From: Epichloe hybrida
Taxonomy: Eukaryota; Ascomycota; Sordariomycetes; Hypocreales; Clavicipitaceae
Direction of reading: 5' to 3'
Length of the DNA: 64,000 bases
Assembly (NCBI GenBank): GCA_019022495.1
Contig: JAFEKR010000023.1
Coordinates: 744,001-808,000, forward strand
The stretch's first letter is position 1. Each line of letters opens with the position of its first letter. Below the pieces are notes generated by a model. That model was not told the origin of the DNA, ran no database searches, and saw nothing but the letters and a program-made list of their open reading frames with translations. Positions 39,701-50,440 of the stretch are shown piece after piece. The position numbers were made by a program, and so were the translations under genes.

Positions 39701-40001
39701 GGTAAGGTAGTTAACTTTAAATATATAATAGAACGTATAATAAAGAAAGATAAGGGGATAGCTTAGCTACTAGTATTAAACCCTTCTTTATTATTTTAGA
39801 GTCTATATAGATATAAATATTAATACTAAAGTAAGAAAAGAGCTATATTATACCTTTCTATTAGCATAACTTATTATTAAATATAGCCCTCCTATTTTAT
39901 AAGGTAAGTTATTATTAAGTAAGCTACCTTTTCTAATTAACCTTGCTAATCTATAGTGTTCAAAGACTATGTAGTTATCTATAAAGGTAACTACTAATTA
40001 G

Positions 40002-40288
40002 TGTTAGTTTCACAGGGTATTAAATTTAATATAATAAGGTTATAAGCCTAAAGAATAGTATTATTATTAATTATCTATTCTAGGCTACGTTATATATATG
40101 TAAAAGAGAAGTTAAAAGCTAGAATTCGTAATAATAGAAGGGAAAGGGGGCCGTGTGGTTATAGCCTTATATTTCCTAGCTAATTAACAGGCTAGGTTAT
40201 AGGTCACGTGTAGGGCCCGCGCGCGGCCCGAGCTTTTGCTAGGTAATTATGGCTGCGACGCGCGATTGATATTGCCTTTGTTCTAACA
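40002..40288 (-). repeat. 5' LTR of copia A5
   Basis: It is a 287-bp LTR. The outer end is CpG-rich and nearly un-mutated (GCCCGCGCGCGGCCCGAGC near 40,216-40,234, then GACGCGCGATTG). The inner half is strongly C-to-T mutated. Confidence 0.9.
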
Positions 40289-41173
40289 ATAACCTTAAAG
40301 GCATAACTAGCTTATTTAGGTTAGATATTAAGTAATTTATACTTCCTATAGAATATTTAAAGCTTTAATTTAAGTATATTATAGTTATTAGCGCTATAGA
40401 GTTATTCTTTAAGGTATACCTTTAATAGGTCTATAATTTACTTTAGTAAAGGTCTCTAAGTCTATAGGGGTCCTTTAGATACTTCCCTTTATATTTATAA
40501 AAGGGGTAGTATAGTCTTTAGGAAGTAAGAGGGTAGCTTTATAAGAAGTAGCCTTAGGGTCTATTATTCCCTCTCATTTTCCTCTCCCCTATATTAGGGA
40601 GGAGGAAGAATAGTCCTTTAGGCTATACTAATAGAGGTAATATTAGCCCTAGGTAGTTAGGGTTAACTCTATTAGTAATACTCCTACTTAGGGGTATTAT
40701 TAGTAGTATTATTAGGGTGGTTTTACTAAATTATCTTAGGTAAAGGTATAGGTAAGGGGGTTACTTATAGATACTTATAAATAGTATCCTTTAGTGCCCT
40801 TAATTCTAGATAAATTAACCTTCTTATAGGAGATTAGCTTATTAATCCCTTTAATAGTAATTATACTAATAAGTAAGGTAAAGGGGTTAGTTATTAGGTT
40901 CTAATATTACTATTATCTAATAGATTATAGAAGAATTCTTTATTCTATAGGTTTTTCTAGAACCTTATATACTTCTTCCTAGCCTTTTTAATTTCTTTAA
41001 GAGTTTAAAATTAGAATTCTTCCTAGTTTACTACTTCTTTAAGGTTATTTACTATCTTTATACCTCTTCTAATAGTTATATATACTTTATTATAAAGGAG
41101 ATAGTCTTAAAGTTTATTCTAGGAAAGGTCTCTCCCTTTTATAAACTTATCCCTTAACTATCTATAAAAGTTA
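40289..41173 (-). pseudogene. middle part of gag of copia A4
   Basis: It resumes with the TSD ATAAC (40,289-40,293) directly after A5 and continues the gag sequence interrupted at 33,458. It ends at the LINE target site. It holds a single copy of the 24-bp gag unit that is triplicated in A2 and A6 (about 40,812-40,835). Confidence 0.75.
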
Positions 41174-43560
41174 GGACCGACGCAAACTGGCAAGCCTATG
41201 CCGAGGCGGACAAGGACCGAGAACGCGTTATAAGGGAAGAGAAAAGAAACGCATGGAGGGACGCATTATAAAAGGCTAATATATAGGAAAAAGACGGAGG
41301 GGTCTGGAGGCTTAAGAGATAGGCCTAGCTTTAAAGCTAGGCCCCCCTAGAGCTCCCTAGACTCCCTAAGCTAGAAAGAAGCAAAAATAACCTTAACCTA
41401 GTTACTATATATAATAATAAGGCTAGTATACTAGTATAAAGATTCTTCCCTAAGCTAATAGTAAACCTCTTATATATACTAGACCTCTCCTTCCTAGAGC
41501 TAGAAAATATACTATTACTAGATAAAGAATAATTTAGGTAAGAGGAGATTAATAATATCCTAGTAAATATAGCTAGCTAGAAGGCGCTAGGAGATAATAA
41601 ACTCCTAGTAGGCCTTATTAAAGCCTATAATAACCTAGCTAAAGATACTATAGCTAGGCTCCTAAATATAGTCCTAGAAATAAAATACTTTCTAGCTTAC
41701 TTTTAAACTATAAGGGTAGTAGTAATTAGGAAACCTAGTAAAACTACTAAGGAAATAAGAAAAGCTAATATATAAAGACTAATCTTATTACTTAATATAA
41801 TAAGAAAGATTATAGAAGTAATAATAGTAAAGTAACTTATAGCCTTTACTAAGGTAAAGAGGCTACTCCCTAAACTCTAGATAAGTAATAGAATAAATAA
41901 ATGAATAGAAACTATAATAAGAGTCCTTATTAAATATATTAGGGAGGCCTAGGGAAGGGGTAGTATTACCTTACTAGTATAAATAAATATATCTTTAGTG
42001 TTTAATAGAGTTAATTACCTATACTTAATATACTTACTTATAAAGATAGGAGTCCTATAATAGCTAATAATAGTAATATAAAGCTTCCTTATAAATAGAA
42101 TAAGCTAGCTTAGCTTTAATAAAAAACTCTTTAGATTATTTATAATTAAGGCTAGTACCTTATAAGGTTTACCCCTCTTCTTAATTCTTTTCTTACTTTA
42201 CTTAGTAAAGCTTTATATTTACCTTTAGGCTATTCTAAGTATAGTAGCTATAGGATTTATAAATAATATAAATATAGTAGCCTTTAGTAAGAATATAGTA
42301 TAGACCTAGAGAAGACTTAAAGCTATATAAAAGATTTATAAGAAATAAGTAAAGTAAGTAAGAGTTAAGTTTAACTTAGCTAAAACTAAATTTATATACT
42401 TTAGTAAGTCTTATAAACCTCCTTAGGCTAGAGTCTAACTTAAAGTAAAGGAAATAATACTTATAGAATTATATAAATTCCTAGGAGTATAAGTTAATAG
42501 AAAACTTAACTAGAGTACTTATAGAAATATTCTTAAGGGTAAGTTAGCCTAGTAGTAGCTTACACTCTCTAAGCTAGTAGTATTAGCCTAGGGATATAGC
42601 TTTAGAGATACTAAACTCCTATATATATAAGTAGTCTAGCCTATCCTTACTTATAAAGTAAGCACTTACTATACCCTTACTAAGAAAGGAGAAAAGCTAA
42701 GAGAAGTAGTAAAAAGCTTTATAGTAAATTAATTAGCTTACCTCTAGATTATTATAGGGGTATTTAAGGCTATACTTATTATATAACTAGAGGTTAAGAT
42801 TTATATTCCTCCCCTTAACCTTTACTTAAATAAGATAAAGTAAAGGTTTAAAAATAGAATTATTAATAGTAGGATAGTAAGGATAATCTAAGCTATAGCT
42901 AACTTAGTTATAATAATACTATACTATAGGAGAAGACCCTTACTTATTAATAATAAGCTAGATATAGACTTAGATAAGGAATAGAAGAAATATTAGGAAA
43001 ACTAGTATAATAAGGAGAGGCTAGCCTAGAGTAAATATATTAGAGAACTAACTAAAGACTAACTACCCTCCTATAACCAAAAGGAAATCTAGGAATTTTA
43101 TACTAATATAGATAAGTATATCTCTTTAATAATTATCTAACTATATATAGAAAAGATAAGCCTAAATAAGTTCCTATTCTAAAGAAAGGTTCCTAGGGTA
43201 GTTTTACCCTTATATAGCTATAGTTAAGCTATAGAAAACTAATACTATATACTAGTTAATTATAGTAAGTATAACTATAAGTAACCTTAGTAATAATAGC
43301 TTACTAATACATAGGAGGTAAGGCTAGCCCTAAATAAACCTTAAAGAGTAAAATATTTAGCTAAATAGTTCCTTAGTATAAGATAACTCTAATATTACTT
43401 ATTAGTATAAGAGCTAGCTATAAGATAGCTTAGAATACTACTAAACCTAGGCTAACCCTATTAATAGATAGAAAACCTCCTAATTATAAATCTAGTATAA
43501 GGGATAGAATAAATAGTGTAAGCATAGAGGTAAGCTAGGGAAGGGATAAATTTTATAACT
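41174..43560 (+). pseudogene. ORF2 fragment of the LINE: reverse transcriptase, RNase H-like and C-terminal Cys/His region
   Basis: One plus-strand frame shows the order of a Tad1-clade ORF2. A LINE-type reverse transcriptase begins near 41,775 and has a (Q)G(S)PLSPILF-like stretch near 42,168 (read as GLPLFLILF) and a catalytic box FINN at 42,256-42,267 where FxDD is expected. Both Asp became Asn by G-to-A change. Then comes a YTD-like start of an RNase H domain (YTN, about 43,099) and a CPCG...H...C-like segment near 43,205-43,275 whose Cys residues now read Tyr/Ser. Stops are TAA/TAG. It cannot be functional. Confidence 0.8.
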
Positions 43561-45267
43561 TATAATTATAATAAAGAATACTTAAATCTAGAACTATTAT
43601 TAGATTAATTTTAACTATAAACTCTAGGTATTATAAGTCTTACTAGCTTACTACTACCCTTACTTTAAACTAAAATTAAGCCACTACCTTATTCCTTCTC
43701 TAGAATAGGAATTACACTTATAGCTACTTAGTTATAACTTTTTATAGGTATAATAGTAAGTAGGAGATAGTTTATCTTTACTATATGTGTATTAAGGTAT
43801 ATAAGCTAAAAGATAAGCTTAGTATATTATTCCTTAGAGAAACTAGCTTAGTCTAGGCCTACTACTAAGGTGCTTTATTTCTTCTTTACTTAATTACTAG
43901 TATAAAGCTTCTTAACCTAGTCCTAGAAGCCTTCTAGGGTTTATTAAGGAAGATATTAAAGCTAGAATAAACCTACTACTAAGCTAGAGTAGACTTACTA
44001 TACCCCTATTAGCTATAGAAGCCTAGGTCTTAACTAACTACTAGTGCTTATTTTAATTACTAAATAAATTTAGCTAAACAGTAGATTAGATATAGAACTA
44101 AGCTAGAGTAAGGGTAATTATTACCTAATAGTATTAATAGTTCTAAACCTAATAGTTAAAATATATATTAGTAGCTACCCTTATCTAGTAAGTTAGCCCT
44201 ATTACTAAGCTAGAGTAGGACTAACTTACTAATAATAAGATAGCACTAATGCCTAAGGTTCTAAACTAAATAAGATTTATAGGAAATATATTAGACTTCT
44301 CTTAGTTTACTAAGCTAAAGCAAATTAGTAGTAGACTAGGCCTAGAGTAAAGGTAAATATAACTTATAGATAGACCTTTCTCTATAACTTATATATATTA
44401 CTTCTTAGTTATAGACTTCCTTAGGAAGTCCTTATACTTATAGGATTCCTAGGTAAATTAAAGCTAGATAAGTAATAACACTAAAGTACTTATAGTATCT
44501 AGTACTATTATACTAGATTTAGTCTAAATCTATAGTAAATATTAGTAAATAACCTAACCCTAGCCTAGGATAGCCTTAAATAGCTAGAAAGAAAAGAATA
44601 ACCTATAGGAAGTTTAATATAAAGAGAAGAAAGAGACTAGGACCTAAGGGGGGGAGAGCTCTTTTTTATACTTATAAAGAGGGGGGGGGGATAATTTAGA
44701 TAACTTGCTTAAAAATAAAGTATAATATAATTAATAAATCTAATAATATATAAGTAATCTTAACCTAGGACTAACCTAGTCTAGGGCTATAACTACCCTC
44801 CCTTTATACTAATTAAATAAAACTAAGTACTTAGACTTTACTAGATATATAAGGTAGAGGTAAGCTAGAGATAGCTAAAAAGTAAGGCTATAGAAAAGTT
44901 AGCGTAAGAGTAAATAAGAAGTAAATTAATACTATAAATCCGGATTTACTCTATCCTAGCCTAGGGTAAAGAGACTTAGGATAGGCGTGTTATTACACTA
45001 GAATAGGACTAGAAGGGGCTTACAAACACTTATTCTATATATTTTTCCTTTCTTTTTTTTTTAATAGGATAAGGCTAGTATAAGCTAGTAATAAACACCT
45101 ATAACAGGAAATACACTAAGCGGCGTAAACCTATCACAGGGCTGGCGCCAGCCTGTAAACAGACGTAAGGGGGTTTTTCTTCCTAGTATAGGGTTTTCCC
45201 TTTTAACTTAGTAGTAGGAGTACTAGTAATAGCTATCTATAGAGCTAACTAGCGTAAATAATATATA
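43561..45267 (+). other. 3' part of the LINE, product not recognised
   Basis: It continues downstream of the recognisable ORF2. Coding traces are unclear. It includes G-runs near 44,650 and 44,684-44,693, and a pyrimidine-rich stretch near 45,046-45,062. The last 190 bp contain the palindrome at 45,140-45,153. Confidence 0.45.
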
Positions 45268-46014
45268 TATCTATAAAAGTTATTACTAAATTCAGAGAAT
45301 AGTATTCTTCTAAATAACCTTTACTCCCTATATTATTTAGTCTTTATAAGGATATAAAGACTAATTTCCTTAGGTATTATTATCTCTTTATATTTAAAGC
45401 TCTTTATTTATTAAAGTAGTTTCTTTATAATATACTATTTAAGTCTTATAGAGATATAAGGGTATAGATTAGTATAAACAGGGGTTTCCCCTTTATTAGG
45501 GTGTTTATTACTATCTTTAGCTTTAATACCTTCTATAGTATTATTATAGCTATTACTCTTACTAGGAACTCTAAATTAACTAAAGGTCCTAGATAGTCTA
45601 GCTATATCTAATATTCTAATTAATTAAAAGGGAGTAGATCTTTAATATAAGGGGATAGGAGAGGTATAGATATAACTTATATAACTTATATTTTCTAATA
45701 TAAAGGATTATAAGATAAGGTAGTTAACTTTAAATATATAATAGAATGCCTAATAAAGAAAGACAAGGGAATAGCTTAGCTACTAGTATTAAACCCTTCT
45801 TTATTATTTTAGAATCCATATAGATATAGATATTAATACTAAAGTAAGAAAAGAGCTATATTATACCTTTCTATTAGTATAACTTATTATTAAACGTAAC
45901 CCTCCTATTTTATAAGGTAAGTTATTATTAGGTAAGCTAACTTTTCTAATTAACCTTACTAATTTATAGTATTTAAAGACTATATAGTTATCTATAAAGG
46001 TAATTACTAATTAG

Positions 46015-46303
46015 TGTTAGTTTTATAAGGTATTAAATTTAATATAATAAGGTTATAAGCCTTAAGAATAGTATTATTATTAATTATCTATTCTAGGCTA
46101 TGTTATATATATATTTAAAGAGAAGTTAAAAGCTAGAATCCGTAATAATAGAAAGGAAAAGAGGGCTGCGTGTTTATAGCCCTATATTTCCTAGCTAATT
46201 AATAGGCTAGGTTACGGGTTATGTGTAGGGCCCGCGCATAGCCTAAGCTTTTGCTAGGTAATTGCGGCTGCGACGCGCGATTGATATCACCTTTGTTCTA
46301 ACA
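46015..46303 (-). repeat. 5' LTR of copia A4
   Basis: It is a 289-bp LTR. The inner end reads TGTTAGTTTTATAAGG (mutated). The outer end keeps GCGGCTGCGACGCGCGATTG (46,264-46,283) and ends TTCTAACA. Confidence 0.9.
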
Positions 46304-46477
46304 CTTAGATATAAGAATAGTAAGCTATAATTAAAGTAGCTTAAAAGAATAATAAATTTATTTATATAACTAAGGAAAATAATAGTAGTAAAGAGAAAGT
46401 TAATTACTAGGATAGTAATAAAAGTAGTAATAATATATAAAGAGTCCCCTCCCGGGCACGAGGTAAAACTGCTTAAA

Positions 46478-46639
46478 TTATAGATCTCTATTTTTCAACA
46501 CCTTTTCCAAATATCTAGCCTTCTTCTCTAGCTTTTTATTTCCCTTCTTCTTCTCACTTTTCCTGAATTCCTTGATGTTTTCTTCGGTTTTTTGAATTTC
46601 CTTTTTATCTAGAATTTCCTTAGGTTTTTGGATAGCCAT
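46478..46639 (-). CDS. 53-residue Lys/Glu-rich ORF inside E3
   Basis: An ATG at 46,637-46,639 opens a 53-residue frame ending in TAA at 46,478-46,480. The peptide starts MAIQKPKEILDKKEIQK and ends LEKVLKNRDL, is about half charged, and looks like one long helix or coiled coil. It is antisense to the inferred E3 transcript. Similar Lys/Glu-rich tails occur at the C-terminus of some fungal pogo-type (DDE) transposases, so it could be a captured transposase fragment, but this is a weak guess. The absence of RIP stops in such a short frame is not strong evidence of use. Confidence 0.3.
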   Translation of the reverse strand: MAIQKPKEILDKKEIQKTEENIKEFRKSEKKKGNKKLEKKARYLEKVLKNRDL

Positions 46640-46640
46640 T

Positions 46641-46700
46641 AGGTTCTGTAGCCTAGTGGTTATAGCCCCTGGCTTGTGGTTACCCTTAGCTATACTATTT
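46641..46700 (+). promoter_or_regulatory. tRNA-like segment with RNA polymerase III A-box in E3
   Basis: TAGCCTAGTGGT at 46,649-46,660 fits the A-box consensus TRGCNNAGYNGG, and the surrounding sequence resembles the 5' half of a tRNA, with tRNA-Val as the closest in my reading. A good B-box (GGTTCGANTCC) is not present; the nearest candidate is GGTTGATTAGT near 46,723. It is probably a decayed tRNA-derived promoter, as in SINEs. Confidence 0.4.
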
Positions 46701-47432
46701 TCTAATTAGTTAGTCGTTAATTGGTTGATTAGTAGCCCTTGACCTACCTGTGGATTATGTAGTGTGTTTGTTGGTTTTGAATTGGAGTGAAGTTAAGTGA
46801 GGATAAGTTATGTTTTTTTTTAGGGTTTAAGTTTGCCTTGGAGCTTTAAAGGATAAGTTGTAAGATAGAAGAGATATAGAGAGATAGAATAAACATAGTT
46901 GCAAAGGAAGGGGGAATTACATTAATTTATGCTATAAGTAAAACTCAAATGGATTTGAGTTTGACTGCGGTTGCGAATTATAACTCTTGCGCAATCGCAG
47001 CCATAAAGTTTGTTGCATTAACTTTTTAGCCCCTAAATTTGTGGCTTAAAGCTTGTTCCTTTTATGTTTTACCTAACACTGCGGTGATTATTGAATTTAG
47101 TTGTTATATGTGGCACTAGCTAGGTATTGCTAGTAATTTTTTTGGTTCCTTGAAAATTAAATGCATTGGCCACAGCCAATGACCCCAAAAAAAATTAAAA
47201 ATCAATATATAAAGAGTAAATCTTACTTAATTAGGTAATAAGAATACTAAATATAAAGCTAATAAGGATAATAATAAGAGTTTTAAACCTAAAACTAGCC
47301 CTAGTAGTAATAGAGAATTTAACTTCTTAGAGTTTAAGAGTAAAGATAAGGATACTAAAATGAAATCTAAAGATAAAATTAATAATATACTTACTAAATA
47401 TCTTATTATACTATTATAAGTATATAAGTAAA

Positions 47433-47693
47433 TGTTAATTCCTTCGGATCTTCATCGGTTCAATCGTGGCCAAAGACCGGACTAATTGTGGGTCCGGCGC
47501 GATGCACGCGATGCGATTGGCTGCATCAATTTGCCACCCCCTTTTGTGCCTTACATACGGATTTCGCCCACTTTTCTAGCATCTAGACTTTCCCTCTCTT
47601 CTCCCTCTTTCCTAGCTATCTATCTAACTAACTATCATTGACTTCAATTTATACGGGATTTATTACCTGCGCAGGACCTTGGTGCATCCAACA
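47433..47693. repeat. solo LTR C, nearly un-mutated
   Basis: 261 bp starting TGTTAATTCC and ending GCATCCAACA, with a perfect 5-bp TSD GTAAA (47,428-47,432 and 47,694-47,698). It has normal GC content and many CpG/CpA sites, for example GGTCCGGCGCGATGCACGCG (47,492-47,511). It includes a CT-rich stretch followed by TCATTGACTTCAA near 47,635-47,647, a feature of fungal LTRs. It has no full-length partner in the window. The orientation is unknown. It is probably a young insertion or a single-copy LTR too short for RIP. Confidence 0.85.
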
Positions 47694-49600
47694 GTAAATC
47701 TAAAAACTTAATTTTAAATTACTATTTACTAGATTTAGAAAACTAGGATTTAGATTAGAGAGTTATTTACTAATATTAAAGATTAGATTAGTAGTGTATA
47801 AAAGAGTAATAGAGGAATTTAATATAAGTTATAAAGGAAAAGATATTAAATTAATTAACTTTAGTAGTTTTAGGCATACTATAACTAGTTATAAGGTAAG
47901 CGTATAGGATATCCGCTATGTAATATAAGCATACGCTTATAAATTCGCCTTAAATAGCGCTACTATAGTAGCTAATAGATTAGAAGTAAATTTAAGGAAT
48001 ACCTATTTTATATTATAGTAAAACATAGTAATTTAGATCTTTACTATTTTTAAAGAATAATAAGCCACTTTAAGCGTATAATAATATATAGCGTAATAAG
48101 CTAGAAAACTAACGTATTAATTAATAGCAAATCTAATAGAGTGTAAAGCAACTAGATAAGTAAAGAATTAGGTAAAAATAGTAGTAGTAGCCTACTATAA
48201 TAAGGTAATAGTTAAATGTAATTACTAATACATTACGTATAATAGTATAGCATTACTACTACTATAAGTAAATTTACTAGCTGTAAGGTTTATAAATAAA
48301 TATAGAGGGGTAAATAGTATAATTATAGGAGGCCTTACTAGTATTAGACAGATAGATTTACTCTATATTATAATAAGAAATATATTAGTAATTAAATTAG
48401 CTAAACTCTAATAAAATAAAAAAAGAAATAAGGAGTATAAGATAAGTAAAATTAATAATTTAATTAATAAGATAGACAAGATAAACATTAATTTTAAAGT
48501 AGTGTAAGACCTTGTAAAAAAAGTATATAAATATATTAATAAATAAAAAACTAAGGTAATAGTCTTAGAGAATAAGATAAAGAAGGAGATAAAATTAATA
48601 GCTAAAAAATTTCTCTAAGTATTAGAAATACTTAAGGACTAAAAGGAACGAATTTAGAGTTTAGAATTAGGTAAAGTATTCAAGGAATTTAATAACTACA
48701 TTAATAGTTTAAAGCGTAATATAATTAATAGAAAAAAGCATAAGAAGAAGATAGTAAAGTTAGTAGCTATAGTAATAGAACTATATAGTAAAATTAACCT
48801 CTAAGTAATATTTATTAATAGGCTCTTATTAGAGTAGAAAAAGCTTAAGAATAATATAAACATAGCAAAATTAGTTATAGTAAAGGTAACTTTAACGGCC
48901 TTAAGACTAAAGAAATCTAGACTATAAATACTAAAGAAAAGTATTATAGGCCTATAATCCGTAATAGTCCCACTAGAAATAGTAAATAAACGTACTAAAT
49001 TAGCTATAGTATAAGCATAGAAGGATACTCTAGCACTAAAAACACTATGTAAAAAGTTATAAACACTAGAATTAACTAATAAACCTAGATTAGCAAATAA
49101 GCAAGCGTAGGCAGACACTTTAGCGCTAGAAATGCTAGTAAAGAAATAGTAACTAGTAGAAAAGTTAGGACTAAAGCTAAAAGCAGCTTAAGTAGTTTTA
49201 TAACTAGTAATGCTATATATAAAATCTAATAAGCTAGTGGATTTAGGTCTAGTAATACTAAATAAATAAGTTAGTAAGTTAGTAAATAAGAATATAACTA
49301 AGGAAAACAAATTTGCTAGGTTACTAAACTAATTTAATAGATATAAAGAAAGGGATATCTTTATTTAATAAATAAGGAGAATTTAAGTATAACTAGAAGG
49401 AAGGTAAAAAGGATATTAAGGTAAAGGAATTTAGTAAGTAAAGGAAGAAAAAAAGTAATTTAGAAAAGGGAATAAGAACATAAAGTAAAAAGAGAATAAG
49501 TGGTTATAGAATTAGGAATTTGTTATTGAATATAATATTTCTAGTTAATATTATTAAAGAAGCATAGTAGTTATGTATTTAGTAATAAATTTATTAAATT

Positions 49601-50215
49601 AAATTTATTTTATTTTACTTAATTAGCTAGGAGAAAATGATTTTACTTTAGTATAGATGCTAAATTAAGCTAGGGTTTAGCTAGTTATAACTAGAATAGT
49701 TATTTTTTAAGGCGCGCCTAGCACTTATTATATAGTAAAACTAGCTTAGCTACTCTTAGTAAGGATAAGGATAAAGTTAGCATTATAGTTAGGAGAATTA
49801 ACTTACTTCTAACATTATAACCTATACCTAATAGTAGCTTTTATAAGTGAACTTAGTATGACTTATAACCTTGCGAATCCGTTAGCCCCTCTGACGGATT
49901 TGACCTAACAACGTGCATAGCCAGCACGTAACACTAAGATTCTATTATAGTAGAAAGTAATTAGGAAGGGAGGGGGGTATTATTAGTGCTATTATATTAT
50001 TAGTAAGTCTTAGTAATAGTATAGGCTAACTTTATAATAGTTTTAGCTATTTATTAGACTTAGGTATTACTTACTTTCTAGGTAAAGATAGACTAGGTTA
50101 GGTTATTATTTATAGTCTATATACTATAGAAGAATTTAGTAGCTAGGGTATTATAACCTTAGTAAGTAAGTATTATCTAAGTAAGTATAAGCTACTATAC
50201 CTTAGAAATACCTTA
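49601..50215. other. AT-rich sequence with a small un-mutated GC patch
   Basis: Mostly AT-rich with no recognised gene. At about 49,864-49,932 a GC-rich patch contains two inverted repeats: AATCCGT...ACGGATT (49,875-49,899) and CGTGC-ATAGCCA-GCACG (49,913-49,929). It could be the end of another mobile element. The segment ends in GGTATAGG, the left TSD of the hAT element. Confidence 0.45.
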
Positions 50216-50223
50216 GGTATAGG

Positions 50224-50405
50224 CAGAGCATTGCACTACAATGTGTATTGTAGTGTAGTTTTTGTAGTGTAGTGTAGTTACTACACTACAAACTACACTA
50301 CACTATAAACTACACTAACTACAAGGGGAAAAAAACTACACTACACTACACTACAAATTTATTTTCATAAACTACACTAACTACAAATACTACATTTGTA
50401 GTATT
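50224..50405. repeat. left terminal and subterminal repeats of the hAT element
   Basis: The terminal CAGAGCATTG is followed by about ten copies of TGTAGTGTAG, CTACACTACA or CTACACTAACTACA in both orientations. Clustered short subterminal motifs in hAT elements are known transposase-binding sites. Binding here is inference. Confidence 0.8.
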
Positions 50406-50440
50406 AGTAAAAATATTTATCTTAGCTTATAATATCTTTA

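Larger units (their letters stand above)
33459..40288 (-). mobile_element. copia A5: complete Ty1/copia element nested in A4 gag
   Basis: 6,830 bp with 287-bp LTRs (33,459-33,745 and 40,002-40,288) and a perfect 5-bp TSD ATAAC (33,454-33,458 and 40,289-40,293). The removal site rejoins the A4 gag sequence cleanly. It belongs to the short-LTR subfamily. The SINE-like element E2 is inserted in its gag at 37,871-37,991. The frames are RIP-broken. Confidence 0.94.
41174..45267 (+). mobile_element. 5'-truncated Tad1-like LINE nested in A4 gag
   Basis: About 4.1 kb between copies of the 15-bp TSD TATCTATAAAAGTTA (41,159-41,173 and 45,268-45,282). It starts inside ORF2, just upstream of the reverse transcriptase domain, so the first ORF and the endonuclease are missing. 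The first 100 bp (GC-rich) and parts of the last 170 bp are barely mutated, while everything between is RIP-saturated. A 14-bp perfect palindrome GGCTGGCGCCAGCC lies at 45,140-45,153. The end is AT-rich (GTAAATAATATATAT) rather than a clean poly(A). Confidence 0.88.
28634..46303 (-). mobile_element. copia A4: complete Ty1/copia element carrying two nested insertions
   Basis: The outermost LTRs (28,634-28,922 and 46,015-46,303, both 289 bp) are flanked by a perfect 5-bp TSD CTTAG (28,629-28,633 and 46,304-46,308). Inside gag sit A5 (33,459-40,288, TSD ATAAC) and a LINE (41,174-45,267, 15-bp TSD). After removal of these and their TSDs, A4 is about 6.73 kb and colinear with A6. Its own parts are 28,634-33,458, 40,289-41,173 and 45,268-46,303. 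The coding frames are RIP-broken. Confidence 0.93.
46445..47203 (+). mobile_element. E3: longest copy of the SINE-like family (759 bp)
   Basis: Flanked by a 13-bp TSD AATATATAAAGAG (46,432-46,444 and 47,204-47,216). It starts TCCCCTCCCGGGCACGAGG and ends in the family 3' hairpin CATTGGC-CACA-GCCAATG, ACCCC and an A-rich tail. It is hardly RIP-mutated although the flanks are saturated. Inside are a tRNA-like segment (about 46,641-46,700) and a small minus-strand ORF. It may be full length, and E1 and E2 are shorter 3' versions. A chimeric SINE or a non-autonomous LINE derivative are the alternatives. Confidence 0.8.
46304..49600 (+). pseudogene. decayed large gene of unknown function, target of several insertions
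   Basis: From about 47,740 to 49,600 one plus-strand frame runs for roughly 600 codons, interrupted only by TAA and TAG and not by TGA, as expected for a RIP-mutated coding sequence. Earlier sequence (46,304-46,444 and 47,217-47,432) also shows one open, Lys/Ser/Asp-rich frame. The later part (about 48,430-49,600) is rich in Lys, Gln, Glu and Leu and is likely coiled-coil. I do not recognise the family: no reverse transcriptase, integrase, DDE transposase or helicase motif was seen. Copia A4, E3 and solo LTR C all landed in it. It may be an unknown transposon gene or a duplicated host gene. Confidence 0.45.

Noticed and set aside
46641..46760. Functional tRNA gene
   Set aside because: Only the 5' half and A-box resemble a tRNA. 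There is no good B-box, T-arm or matching acceptor stem.
48801..49118. 105-codon minus-strand ORF with several hydrophobic stretches, resembling a membrane protein
   Set aside because: It lies antisense to the RIP-mutated plus-strand frame. Leu and Ile codons arise automatically from the complements of TAA/TAG/TTA-rich sequence, which also prevents stops on this strand.
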